Below, piece after piece: positions 13,501 to 26,000 of a stretch of DNA of 64,000 nucleotides (the stretch's first letter is position 1; every line of letters begins with the position of its first letter). Origin of the DNA: Cardinalis cardinalis (taxonomy: Eukaryota; Chordata; Aves; Passeriformes; Cardinalidae); contig JACDOX010000607.1 in assembly GCA_014549065.1 (NCBI GenBank), positions 62,001 to 126,000 of the forward strand, given 5' to 3'. The translations under genes were made by a program, and so were the position numbers. The notes beneath the pieces are model-generated. The model was not told where the DNA came from and searched no databases. It saw nothing but the letters and a program-made list of their open reading frames with translations.

Positions 13501-14474
13501 TTCTTTGGAAGCAAACTGAGCACTAACTGCCTTGAGCTGTTTGGTGGAAAATTAGATTTGTGCTAAACTGCTTAATGCTCTGGGGAATGCAGAATACACT
13601 AGATGTGGCAATTTTATGAGTTTCAGAACTTCAAAATGACTATATTTTTATCCCTATCACTGAGCTTGGATGTCATTATCTAAGACTTTTTTTCTATATA
13701 TCATCGTCCCAAAATGGATTTAAATTTTAAAAAACTTGAGGAGGAAAGTGGGGGGAGGGGGTGGTTTATGCAAAACATTTCTAATTTACAACACTTTACA
13801 GTTAGAATATGGAATGAAAGAAACACAATTTGGGAGCAGTTCGATTTTAATTTTACCTTTTAGATNAGACTACATCAGTAAATGTGATGTGCTTTCAGAT
13901 TGACAATCTGGAAGTAAAACTTAAACTGAAAAAAGAGAAAAACACTTCTGTCTTACTCCTTTTCCAAACTGCAGCAGGAGGACAGATCTCAAATCCATGC
14001 TTTCATGACACTACCCAGGTCATTTCAGAGGAGGGGGAGAGAAACAAAGAAAAAATGATAAAATTATTTATGCTCAACCATTTCAATAGGCATTCCAGCT
14101 GACACTACACTAATTCTGAATAACAGCCACTGCTGTACGGACAAGAGTTCTTTATTTAAATTCCCAAGTGCTGTTGATGTAATATGATAATGCAACACAA
14201 TTAGCAATTTCAGTAAGACCTGATATTTCCAAGCCTTTTATTGCATGATGAAGGGCCATCTCCATTATGAAATTTCATAAAGTACATTTCTCACGTCAAA
14301 AAATATATATTTGCAATAGAAGGACAATAGAAATTGTTAACAAGATGATGAAGCTTCTGGAGCAGTAATTATGTGACTAAAAGGCAGTGATTGTCCCACA
14401 GTGCTTCTAAGACAGGTTTCTGCAAGCGAGATCTGTATTGCAATGTTTTGTGCTAAATTCACTGCCAGTTCTGC
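7506..14474. other. non-coding sequence, no gene seen
   Basis: About 7 kb without a supportable gene. It contains an A-run/C-run tract at 9060-9088, G-rich DNA at about 13740-13765, and scattered single ambiguous bases (8182, 9192, 10005, 12339, 13398, 13474, 13866). The stretches at about 9730-9960, 13490-13640 and 14110-14300 have conserved-element-like texture (see findings). Open frames are short and lack domain signatures. Confidence 0.65.
9343..9354 (-). promoter_or_regulatory. CTCF-like motif (candidate)
   Basis: The plus strand reads TGCCCCCTGGTC, whose reverse complement contains ACCAGGGGGCA, the CTCF core. It faces the plus-strand CTCF-like motif at 7086 in a convergent arrangement. 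Identified by eye; no binding evidence. Confidence 0.4.
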
Positions 14475-14481
14475 CACTGCC

Positions 14482-14514
14482 AAGGACAAGAAAATTGATA
14501 ATTTTCTTGTCCTT
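14482..14514. repeat. perfect 15-bp-arm hairpin
   Basis: The arm AAGGACAAGAAAATT (14482-14496) is followed by a 3-base loop, GAT, and by its exact reverse complement (14500-14514). Beyond the perfect part, pairing continues imperfectly to about 14475 and 14521, with two single mismatches in seven further positions. A 15-bp perfect inverted repeat with a 3-base loop is far from random expectation in 64 kb. It could be a quasi-palindrome completed by template switching, or a structured RNA if transcribed. I do not recognise it as a known microRNA. Confidence 0.95.
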
Positions 14515-14522
14515 AGCAATGC

Positions 14523-15765
14523 TGTGTAAAGATAAAGTACACAATGGAGGAGTCTGAATTTGCAAAGAAACTTCATAAATCTGCTCAGTTGTGAAAATAT
14601 AGGAACTCATTCTTGTGCTGAAAGGAGAATGGTTTGACTATTTCTGTACTGCTTTAGTATGATGAACAGGCCAGTCAAGCTTGACCCATCTGTCCAGTTG
14701 CTGTTGCCAGATATTGGCCCTCATAGCGCTCAAAAAAAAAATTATTTCCAAAAATTTATCACTCTTTTGGTTGAATTATCCAAAAAGCTCTTCTATTAGA
14801 TCTCTTTTTTTAATGATAGACCAATGAGAAAAAATCTCTGCAAGGACTTCACAGTTCTGATAGGACTCTCTATATTTTTAAGTCTTTGCCAACGAACATG
14901 TTTTCAAATAACTGGAGCTTTTAATAGGATTAGGTGTAATTGGGATCTGTGTCACAAAGCCTACTGTGACAGAGAACAAGGAAGAACTGGGACAGAAAAA
15001 CAAAAGTAAGAATAGGCTAGAGTATCTAATATATCATAGCTTAATTATCAGGAGATCCATACAAACTGAAAAAAAATCTAAAAAACAGCAAGGAAAAAAC
15101 TTGCCTTACTATGATTTCAAAAAAAGTGTATGTACAGCATAAAAAACAGTAGAAACCTGGACTTCTACCTCAGTGCCTTTCTTGGGAAGAGATTTGAAGA
15201 GCCAGATGCTGTCTTCATACAGAGAGGCTAGTTATGGAGACTGATATACTAAAGCTTTAATAAGGGCTATTGCCAAGTAATTACCTCCATTAGTATTTCT
15301 AGACTTACATCATTGGAAATTATTGTTAAATGATGCCCTTTCCTGTCAGATGCATATCTATCAGGACAGTGGCTTTCATAAAGCCAATTTTAAATTTAGG
15401 GCAAGGTACAGTCTATTGAAAAGAAGAAACATTTAATGAAACCAAGAACAGTGCCTGTACTGCGTACGTAGATTGAAATCTTCAACCCATCCAAGTTGCT
15501 GAGCAGTCAGGAGTTAAAAGAGATTTAATGGATTTCATCCTTCAGTGTATAATGGAAGTAATTTCTTCCCTGCAACCAGTAAGTCTGCAAAAGTTTTCAT
15601 TAACTTCTCTTTACTACTGGTAAGACCTAGAAGAGAAGAACTTGTCCAGCTGCTGAGAAAAAACTGTTGGACAGTCTTTCTGGTGTTTCATTTATTGTTA
15701 CTTTTGTCTCTCTTTTTTGTTGTAGTAGCTATTATTTTAAGCATATGATTATTGTTAGCATGTTT
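14523..15765. other. non-coding sequence, no gene seen
   Basis: AT-rich, with several short A runs (14728-14740, 15069-15110). I see no gene, repeat family or splice structure in it. Confidence 0.65.
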
Positions 15766-15990
15766 ATTAGTACACAATATAATTTAATTAATTAATATTA
15801 TACATCACAATACTTGAATAAAATGAAATAATCGTATTACTAAAGCATGATCACATCCAGGTACAATCCCTAAAAACAAAATTATCATTAAAATACATGT
15901 TTTATCAATATAAATATAATATATAGCAATATATATCAATGATATAATATATATCAATTTGTATCAATATAAAAGTTCAATAGCTTGAAC
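15766..15990. repeat. AT-rich low-complexity patch with a degenerate ATATATCAAT repeat
   Basis: Very AT-rich, beginning with TTAATTAATTAATATTAT-type sequence and containing degenerate, partly tandem copies of TATATCAAT between about 15900 and 15975. It is low-complexity DNA, possibly a decayed minisatellite. No coding potential. Confidence 0.7.
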
Positions 15991-16819
15991 TTCAGTGTTT
16001 GGAAGTGCAAGTAGGTAGAACAGACATATGTACAGCTGCAGGTACCACCAACCAATATGAATCATTCCTGCTCGAATTCTTACACTCTTTGTATGATTTT
16101 TAGCATTTTGGTGAATCTCTCTCTGATATCTGTAATACTGGTCATTAAGCAGGATACAATATATTTGAAGAGATCAGAGAAGATCAATTTCCACTAAGAG
16201 AAAAAAACCAAACCAACAAAACTGCATCATTGTAAGTTTTCATTTGGGCTATTTTAATGGCATTATGCATGTCTGCACAGTTGGGCAACAGGAAAAATTC
16301 ATAATTTTCAATGACAGAAACAATTTTTCCTCTTGGATATTCAATTATTTTTAATACATATATGCATACTTAATTTTAAGTATCTTTCAAACAAATAAAA
16401 ATATGTCATGATTTTAAAGATAACTTCAAAATAGATTTCACTGTTTCTATGGTATTTCATTAAATCCACCTTTCTAGATAAAATTTTGAATATGAGGCCT
16501 TTGCCATGAGACTCTTCAAGGTGAAGCTGAATATGAACATTTTTTTGTCCTATTTTTCTTCAAGCCCGGGTCAGTGTGATGAAGCATGGCAGTTCCCTCC
16601 AAGAAGAGCTGGAAAAATCAACAGTGCCTGCCTCTCACAGGAGTCCGATTCATGAATTTCCAGGATAGGCCCAATGTAACAAAAAAATCGGTGTCTGATA
16701 TTTTAATAGAAGCATAGTTGTTGTAAGTAAGATCCAGTTTGTATTGAGTTAATGTTGAGTTNATTATTGTAACCTTGGTAAGGGGAGTTATTGTTTTAAG
16801 GGGGTCAGTCAATGTTCTT

Positions 16820-17280
16820 TGCAAGTTCTAAAGGGTCCAGGATATAGCAGGGAGATAGTCCAAAGGGGCAGAATAACATCCAGGATCAGAGCCAATGCAA
16901 TGAAACCAGTGCCATGGAAGGAGACTGGATGAAGGACCTAACCAATCATTCTACTCCCCAAGGAAAGGATTGGTCAGGAATGAACGACAAAAAAGACCAA
17001 TAGGAACACCAGAAATAAGCCAATCACCGTGTGGATCCAAAACCCACCAATCCTGGACCCAAAGGAGGGTTATAAAAACGAGAGTTCAGTTGAGTTCGTG
17101 GTTCTTTTGAGGAACTGGCTTAGTAGAGGATCCAGTCTGTATGTGGGGTGGACTGTTATTTTTTTTTTAATTGTTGCGAGGAGGTCTGAGCCTATCTCAG
17201 CCTTCCACCTCCTGTAGTTCTTTTTAAATAAACAAGAGCCTTTTTCTCTGAAGAAAGTCTGGCCTTGTTCATCCATAACA
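16820..17280 (+). mobile_element. LTR-like promoter unit, probable solo LTR of an endogenous retrovirus
   Basis: The layout is that of a retroviral LTR. Five CCAAT boxes (plus strand at 16942, 16997, 17020 and 17047; minus strand at 16969) lie within 110 bases, followed by a TATA box (TATAAAA) at 17071-17077, a T/G-rich part, and the poly(A) signal AATAAA at 17227-17232. The unit then ends at ATAACA (17280). Spacing between TATA and AATAAA is about 150 bases, which suits a short R region. A possible 4-bp duplication, TCTT, flanks it at 16816-16819 and 17281-17284. Four-base duplications are typical of class I (gammaretrovirus-like) elements, but four bases can match by chance, and a longer version starting near 16563 (flanked by TCTTCA on both sides but lacking a TG start) is also possible. 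There is no gag or pol nearby. Class and 5' border are uncertain. Confidence 0.62.
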
Positions 17281-17284
17281 TCTT

Positions 17285-20200
17285 CATGTTTTTTCAGTCT
17301 CTCAGAAGGAATTCTCCGCTCCACATCATTTTGTCTCAATACCATGGGAACCAGCTGGATCTCTGTGTTTTCATACCACCTGTATGTGATCATTGACACA
17401 GGCACAGAAGTTCTACAGTCCCAAGTGCTCTGCACTTCTGGAGCACTCCTCCAAGAATGAACTAAAGAGTTTGAGCTAAAGAAATGGCTGAGACTGAAGA
17501 TCACTCTACAGTCCTAAAGGCAGCAAAAATACAACTGCAAGAATTTGAGATTTAAATAAATGACAGTTGTATATATAATGAAAGAATAGATATTGAGTAT
17601 ATTTTCTTAATGGTATTTACAAAGACACCCAGCAGTTTTGATGTACTGCTACATGCCACTGGATTTCAGTGTAAAACAAGATCCAAGGCAGTGTCTTTGT
17701 AGATAGTATCTTGTATCTTTGATACAAGCAGCAGATCCCCACAGGAACAGATTTACAGCCCAAAATCTGTGATGCTGAAAACCTGACACACCCACTGCAT
17801 GAATTTTAGGGAAAGTTTAGATCAATTTAACACCGTTCTGGCCCCTGAGTATAGGAAGCTCAACTTCTGAGTGAAGCTTGTGGGAAGGTTCAGTCTCTGG
17901 GGCTGCTGCCCAGAGCAAACTCAGCGCAGCAATATGGGCAGCTGGGAGATTGACTTCAAAAGCAGAGTCAGGGCAAAGCCAGCAGCTCCCAAAGTGGTCA
18001 CATCTAACTTGCTCTGGCACTGCTAAGCTGTTCCTACTTACTCGCTCCTGTGGCCATAGGAAGAAAAAACAGCATTGTGAATTCATCTCTGAAATCCAGT
18101 CTAGTCCTAAATTCAAAGAAAATTGAAATTTTAGGTATCCCCTCTTACTCCATCCTAGGTAGTGCCAGAGCCTGCACAGAATCATTAAGTCATGGGATGA
18201 GCCATGAAGAAAACAAGAATTTTATTAACTATCCTGGAATTATTCCTGAAAGAAACTGTATACACACTTGTTTTAAATCATTTATGTACCACCGCCACCA
18301 AAAATATCTCAGGACATATTATTTAACTAAAATTGCTATTTTCCCCATCAGTTATGCTCAATGGCTATTTTTGACTGTTCTACATGTCACTATCTCAAGC
18401 AAATAAAAACAATAGTCAAGGGGGCGGCATGCAGAATATTTCATCTGGGGAAAAGATGGGGTAATACTCAGAACTTTTTTTCCCTTGCTTCTCCTCAAGT
18501 ATCATTTTTTTCCAGAAAAGGAATAATTTTTAAGGCACTCAGAAGAAATCTGTCTGAGCAGTCAGGCTATACTTAAAAACACATGTAAATACCTATGGAT
18601 AGACGTGAGTGCCTGGAGTAAGTCGTTTAACGCCAGTGCATGAGAGTAGCTCAGCTCAGGAGGGATTTTGAGGGCTCTCCCAGAAACTTAAATGCTTGTT
18701 TAAGTTATTGTTTACTTGGATCATGAGTATTGCAGTCAGCCTGTTCTGGGGGAAGGAATCCCTGAAGAAAAACCCCAGTTTTCATGAATTTCCCTGTTAA
18801 TCACAGCACTTCAGAGCGCAGTGAGGCCCTCACAAACAGCCACACAAGGCAAGGCCCCCCTCTGCGGCCCACCACCTCCGCAGCACCCCTTCAGTCTCCA
18901 GTCCTCTGTCCTTAAGGGACACTGGGTTCCCACTGGATTGCTATCACAGAATGTGGTGATATTTCAAATAGCCTTCAGGTTGGCTCTAGGAACTGAATGA
19001 ATTTGTCCACATACTTTCAGTGGAAGAAGAAACTGGGCTTTAATGGTTTTTCTTGCTTAGCTCTTCTTCATTTATAATTTACAGTCTTTGGCTCCTAATG
19101 AATATAGGTCTATATATAATTACATTAAATTTATGAGATGTGTTGCAGTATTAATCATTTCATATACGTCAAAACACATTTTGGAAGCTGGCCAAAACAA
19201 TATATAAATTTCTGTAATTTTAAAGGGTAACAGCAGCAAAATACTAAATACAGTGCTGTAGCAATACACTTCTCATATAGTTCTTCCTCAAGATCCTGAC
19301 TTAAATTCTGGTTTATCAAGAAAAAAAACCACTACCAGCTTTGAAATTTTAATTTCCTTTTGAAATAAAGGTCTCATCTAGATAAAGCTGGTGTTGCTTG
19401 CCTCTCAATGCTCCCTACTTTCATTATACAGATTTTTTTCATACAGCTGCTAAATCCTATTTTCACAAGAGAAAAAAAATTTGCACCTCCAATCATCAAA
19501 GCAGCATAATTTAGGCCTTTATTATGTCAGTCATGAATTGTCTTTTTTGTGAGCTCACAATGTCATAATATTCTTTCTGATTAATGAGGATCCTACAATT
19601 ACAGGGTAGGAACCGTCACGCTGTAGTGCAGAGCCTGTCTAGAGGCAAAAATTACTGTTAATGCTAATGTGTTACCAGAGAGTTAGGGGTGGAATTATTA
19701 CTGTCAGCAAATCCTAAGGGTCTGCACCCACAAGATGGATGGCTTTTGTCATTCCTGGAACACAGTTCTGGGAGGCCAATGAACTTTCACATGGGACCTC
19801 ACCAATTCCCACTTCCACTTTTTGCATGCTTACTGCCCCTGTTCACATTACCTGGAGCACCTCTACCCTCCTAGGAGGCTGCCAGATGGGGATGAAACAA
19901 AAGGGACCTAGAAAAACCAGCCTGGCTAAATGGAAATCTATCACAAAAAACAAGCCAGTTTCAGTCTTCGAAGTATAATCAGCTTCCCTCATGCAGGTGA
20001 AAGGCAATATCAAATCAATAACTATTTCAAATCAATCCTTTAATTGTTATAGGCAATTTGTTTCCTTTTTAGTTGCTTACAATGCGTTTTCCCACCTGCA
20101 ATCACAAAAAAATCAAAGCAACTTCACAACTCTATGTACTTTATGGTACAGCCATTGCTATTTTACACCCATGTGTGAGATCCTCGTGATAGAAAACCCA

Positions 20201-22770
20201 GTATATTTTCTATAATTGTTTCTGTGACTTGGATAACTTAATCCTATGACAAAATGGGAAAGGGACGTGACATTTTATGTGCTGCTTGAGTACTTTTCAA
20301 ATTTTGCTCTCAGCATTTCTAGAGAGTGCTTCAAGCTTTCCACTGTTTATTATTTTTCCACATCACTCAGTAGTACAAGCGTATACTAAAGATCAAAAAC
20401 ATAGGACTTGAAATCTGAAAAACAGTTTTTCTCTTTAGAAAATAAATACTCAGGATGGGAATGATTAAATAACAAGCAGCAGAAGTGATGTCAAAAACCA
20501 AAGTGTCTTTGATGCTGCACTTTTAGAACACAATATCATCTTCCTTGAATCCTCCTCTTTTGTCACATCTCCTTATTTAATTTCATTCTAGTAGGATGTA
20601 TCGTGTTTGAACAACTCAAGTGGGGAGGCTCATTCCAGCTTCCAATATGTCAATGCCATTACCCAAACACATGTTTTGTAGTGGAAGAGACTGGTTGATG
20701 TAGCAGTACAGTCATTATTCAGCAGACAGACATCCAGCTGAAAGCCATTAACCCAGAGAAAACAAATGACTGCTCTCAGGATTTGCCCCTCCAAGTTTAT
20801 GCTGCTGTAAAGAAAAACATTTAGTCCCACACCACAGTTCTCCATGTAAAGAGCTTTCTTTACAAAAAAAAAGCATCCCCTTCAAATTAACAAATCAGTT
20901 TAAATATATTTCTTTGCTTGGAAAGGCAATATATTGTTCTAGAAAGCTGAAAGCAGAAGCAAATAATGGTTTAAGGGTGTGAACAAATATTACACTNTTT
21001 TCTATCACCTAAGGAGCTTCAAGCAGTCAGGAAGGGAAAAAGGAACAAAAACATTCTGACCTACAACAAGCTTTTTGAAGTTCTAGTTAAAAGTAATAGT
21101 CTGTGATATGCAGGAGTTCAAGAGAGTAGTTGATTCAGTAGCATTTCACTATTATTAAAAATATCATAGAAATGGTACTAACCACAATATTTTAAGTATA
21201 CTTAGTGATCTAATGATAGTCAACAATCAAGATTGTTCCGTAAATAAAGGATTCAGATTTACAATATGCTGATGTTGCTAAAATCAGTGATTTTATTAGC
21301 TAGTTGAACTAGCATAACTAAGATTATGGTGGACTGCTCCATGTTATATGGCAAAATTACAAGAAAAGTTCACATCATAAACTCTTACTAACTCAGTGTA
21401 TTCCATGGAACAAATGAATTGTATAAACAAAAAAAAAATATTAATAGATTTTTCCATTGGATTTCTTTTCTTGGGAAGTTTCCTGCAAAAGCTCCTGAGG
21501 AAGATGAATAATCATCTATATTCCTTTATGGCTCTTGGTAATACAAACTATGGTTTTGAAAATGTAAATTGATACACTGACTTTTCAAAACTCTTTAAAT
21601 CTATTTCTTTTGGAACAAAAAAACTCAGAGGGAAAAATCTGTTTGAAGAGTGGGAGCAAACATAGGGGCTTCATAGTGAGTGGGACTTGTAGACTACCAA
21701 TTTCAGAGCCACAGTTCTGGTAAGTGGCAGTAGTGAATCTTTAGAGACATGACTAGTGAGTATACTCATGCCTTGCCTGTCCTCTAACATTTCCTAATCA
21801 GCAGCTTAAGTATTCCTGAGCCAAAAGTTGTATTCAGGGCAATGAAAAGCACCTGTCAGTGGATTGAGTTGCCATGAACTTGCCTGCCCTCTTTTGAAAT
21901 CCATTTTGAGGGAGGAATCATGCAGTAAAACCAATAAGCAACGAGTACATTTTGAGGCAGAATAGCAAATGCCAACCATTGCAACTTCCCTCAACTCAGT
22001 ACAGCCCTTCAGTCTACCAGACNTCATTTTGGGAAATATAGCCTTCCTCCATGGAAGGAGAGACTAAAGAGACTCCTGTTAACTCTGTTAATCCAATTTC
22101 CATTTTCATCTAGCAATTCCAGTATAAGCATTAGAAAGGGCTCTCACAATTGACTTTAAATTTAGGCACTCTTAGAAGCCACTTCTTGGCTTATGTGTTT
22201 TTGTGTCGCTGATGTCAGTGGAAATTCCTTGCAACTGCAGCAAAGCAGGCCTGGGATGGGCAGCTGCTCACCTCTGCTTAGTGGGGAGAAGTGATCCATG
22301 TCCATCCTGCTCCTGGCCTCCACATTCATCATCTGCACTCCATAACACAGATGTTCATCCTTATAGAACAGCATCTCATTCCTTCCTATTGCACAAAGGG
22401 ATGAACACCACAGCACAAACTTTTGTATTTCTGCCCCCACCCCCATTGTTGCAGATTATTATCCTGAACAATTTAATGCAGAAGATTGTCAAGATTCATC
22501 TTCAAAAAACTTCAACCATTCCATTCCAATATTCTTCTGAAGGCTGTTCCACAACCTTCTGCAGGCTGCCTTCTTTTCCAGATGGCTAAAAACTGTCTTC
22601 TAATTATCAGCCTGAATTTATTCATGGGATCCATTTGTTCTTCTGCCAGTATTGTCTTGCAGCAACAAATTGTAGCCACAACTGAGTTGGGTTTGGATCA
22701 GCAAGTTGTAACCTAAAGATAAAAGGATCATTGTATTGCATTTCTTTATAGATTAATTTCCCCTATAGTT
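17285..22770. other. non-coding sequence, no gene seen
   Basis: About 5.5 kb without a supportable gene. A minus-strand frame of 144 codons (17070-17504) runs through the LTR promoter and is judged spurious. The region at 18780-18910 is more GC-rich. Two blocks (19050-19265 and 19490-19690) have conserved-element-like texture. Ambiguous bases are at 20997 and 22023. Confidence 0.65.
19181..19195. promoter_or_regulatory. NFI-type palindromic site (candidate)
   Basis: TTGGAAGCTGGCCAA fits the nuclear factor I dimer site TTGGC-N5-GCCAA: correct 5-base spacing, a perfect right half and one substitution in the left half. It sits within a block of AT-rich, unusually non-repetitive sequence. Binding is not shown. 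Confidence 0.35.
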
Positions 22771-23060
22771 ATTTTAATAGAAAATATGCAGTGAAGTGTT
22801 GAGAAATATAAATTAATTACATTGACAGTTAAAATAATAACTTACAAAGTTATATGACAATAAGCAGTCTTCCTAACTTATAGTTATATTTAAATTATTA
22901 CTATCTAATTATCTATATATGTATATCTCTAAGAGCTAATTATCTGTAACTTGTTAAATACGTGTGTTCTACAAAATCTTCAGTTATTAATAATAGATTA
23001 ATTAAAAATTTATCAATAATGTGCTTTGAGGTTATTACATANAAAGTAAACTTATCTCAC
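22771..23060. repeat. AT-rich low-complexity region
   Basis: Nearly 300 bases of TAAT/ATTA-rich sequence with almost no C or G, and an ambiguous base at 23042. It has no clean tandem unit. It could be simple low-complexity DNA or contain homeodomain-type ATTA sites; the sequence alone cannot separate these. Confidence 0.6.
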
Positions 23061-26000
23061 ATATTAATCTGACGAACTGATTTTGCTTGTTGGAAGAACC
23101 CTTTGTATTCTGCTGATGTCTTTTGTAGTACCTGAGCCTTCAGCCGAGCTTGACCTTGGTCATCTCTGAGAGCCATATTTCCCAGCTCCTGCTCCTCCAT
23201 GGCAAGCAGTCATCCCTCACCCTGCTGCCCTCTTTCTCCTCTCAGGCAGTCACCATTTGCCTCCTTCACCTTCTTGTGCTGCTGATGGATGGATTCAGAG
23301 AAAACAGCTGGACTCCATTATAGCCTTGTGGCTAGAACCATTCTCATGGAAGACAAATAAACTCCGCTGTCAGTGATAAAAGGTTTTTGCTTCTCAAAAA
23401 AATGCTTAAAAAAAAGGCTAACAATTCCAACAGTTTTCCTAAGATACCCTCCCACACCTGTTGGAAACTATGATTTTGCTTTGCTTTGAATTAAAAAAAA
23501 AATGCCCAAATATGACAATATAGAAAAAAGGGATATAAACAAATAATGTTTCCCATAAGTCTGAGTTGCATTAATAGTGCACCAGCATTTTCTTTCTTTC
23601 AAACATTCACTTTTGAAACAGGGTAATATTTTTATGTACATAGTTATCTGTAATTTCATCCCACAAAAGTAAGACATAATATGAAGATAAATAGTAGCAG
23701 GTCACTGGATTGACAGTTTGGTAATTTTTTAGAAATTTTTACAGATTATTTTGTAATACTTTTTGCCAAGGATATAACACTTAATTCCAACTTTGAGTCC
23801 AACATTTGGGTAANTTTTGCACAGTCTCTCACTAAAAAAACATACCACCTCTTTAAGTTTTTAATTTGCTGTTGCTGAAGATGACAAGGAGAAAGCAGAG
23901 ATTTCCACATGACCATGCAAAGAAAGGCTGACCCTGGGCTTTTAAATTTCCAATGGAATATAAGTGGCCTCAGTGGAATAGAATTCTAGGAAAGAGGTGA
24001 AGCTCCTCTTCCCCCTCCGTCCCCCATCAATAAAAGGATTCTGTGTGTGGGTTTTTTTGCTCCTTAAAATAAAAGAAAATCTGCTCCCTGTGACAGCCTG
24101 GATTGTAAAAGCAGTATTTCAATTGGAAGATTAGTTAGCTTTCATGGGAATTAACAGAGAGTCCCATCATTCACAGATGACTTGGACAATAAAATCTGTT
24201 TTCTGTCATTAATCTGGCACCAACCAGCTGACTGGTCACCTACAGCGAGCTGTGAGTGATGGGAAGTGGGGAACAGTCCTGTTTATTCACCAGATAGTAC
24301 TATGGAAAACAAACAGAAAATTATCTTGGGAAAACTGTGGACCACAGAGAAGTTCTTGTCCATTCAATGCAGGGAGCAAGGTTATTAATGTGATTCCTCA
24401 GAGCTTTTCTCTTACCCACAGTTCTGGGAAGGAAGACATTTTCCTCTCATAGGAGGAAAGAACAGAAAAAAAAATATACAGAAGTTTGATAAAAGTACAA
24501 AGAATAAGCACTGACAAGTCTTTGAGGAACTACTTATTCATTAATAATATTTACTTAGCAATAGCAGATGTTCGAATGTCAGCTTTTCAGTGGTTTAATA
24601 CAGAATTTACTTTAATGTCACTACAGCAAGCCCTCAGTATGGCTGTAGACTAGATCTCTGGGTTTAGAACCATACTTCTGCAGGAACCCACTTTACTACA
24701 TGTGGACAACTTGAGAAGGCACCAAGCAGTTGGAGAAAGGACTTCAGAAGTGGTTTGAATTTAATCTTTGCTGCTCAAGCACAAGCAGTTTGTTCAGTTT
24801 GAAATTTCCAGTCCCAAATGTCATAAGAAGGCTCAGGAAATGTGTTTGCTGGGCAGCACAGGGTTGCAGTGCAGTACCGTAGGCAATTCTCAGAAGGCAG
24901 AGTTTGGGCAAATTTATTAAAGTTGGCTGAAAGTGAGTAGAACTAAAACTGAGATTTCGGCTTGGCAAACCAGTACCAGACTTCACCACAGCTTGGTCAG
25001 GTGAGGTCCATTTGACACCAGGAGGTTTTCTGACAGTAAACCAGAAACTTGTGTTGGTTGCTACATTGACTGATTTCTGATTTTGAAGATGGACAAAAGT
25101 TACCAAACCAGAAAAAATAAAGAACTCTGTACTTGTGGAGCTTGATTCCTCAGCCACCTCCATGATTACGTAGCTGTGAATGCTTAGACTCAGCTAAACC
25201 TTTCAACAGGACACCTCTAAATCCATATCAAAAGCAACTGGCTAGTCACTCATCCAGAGAAAACCAAAATATGCGACAAGTGCAATTTTCCATCCTACAT
25301 TCCAGAACACTCTGCTGTACTGTGAACTCCTCAGCGACATTACTCTGTGCTAAAAAAAGGTGGAGATGGGCACCAAGCCCAGCAGTAGCCAAGATATTGT
25401 GTATTTTTCCTGAAGTACAGGATGCCCTGGGCAGTTGTGCTGTGCAGGAGATAAGAGCCTAGGGGGAAATCTTCCCTGTGTGTGTGAGGCTCTCTGCACT
25501 TTTCTTTTTGACTTAATTGAGCAATTTTTGCCAAAAGTGAGGGAGAAGAGCTGCTCATGGTGAATGATGGTGTTGGCCAGATGAGTGCTGAATACAAAAG
25601 AGGCTGTGAGTACAGGACCTTCTCCCCTCTCAAACACAAAGTACACTCAGGTGGCTAACAGGAGCTATTTTGCTTTCCTAGCAGTCTTCAACTCCAGGGT
25701 TATTCCTCACAGAAGCAAGGACTCCCACCTGACCTTCTTATGTTTGTTTTGGGGATGGTTTCTCCCACAGATGGCCCATGACTAGTGACTGGTTCTCACT
25801 CAAGACCTTTGCATGAAAAAAAAAAAGACTTGAAGAGGTTCATGCAAACTTACTTTACATAAGAAATAATTATTAAACTGCGGGGCAGTTGTGGCTGATT
25901 TTGTTCACTGCACCTGTAAAGCCTAGAAATAAAGCTTTTTTTTTTTTTCTGTTCATTATTAGCATGCACTTGGTGAGCTAAGTTTTCAGTTCAGCAGGAT

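Noticed and set aside
17070..17504. Minus-strand open frame of 144 codons
   Set aside because: It runs antisense through the LTR TATA box and poly(A) signal into the flank, and shows no retroviral or cellular domain.
23151..23162. Nuclear-receptor-like everted sequence TGACCTTGGTCA
   Set aside because: One half site is imperfect, and a single 12-base match without context is weak evidence.
24744..25163. Minus-strand open frame of 139 codons
   Set aside because: No recognisable domain and no good splice acceptor at its start; low complexity is absent but so is any family signal.
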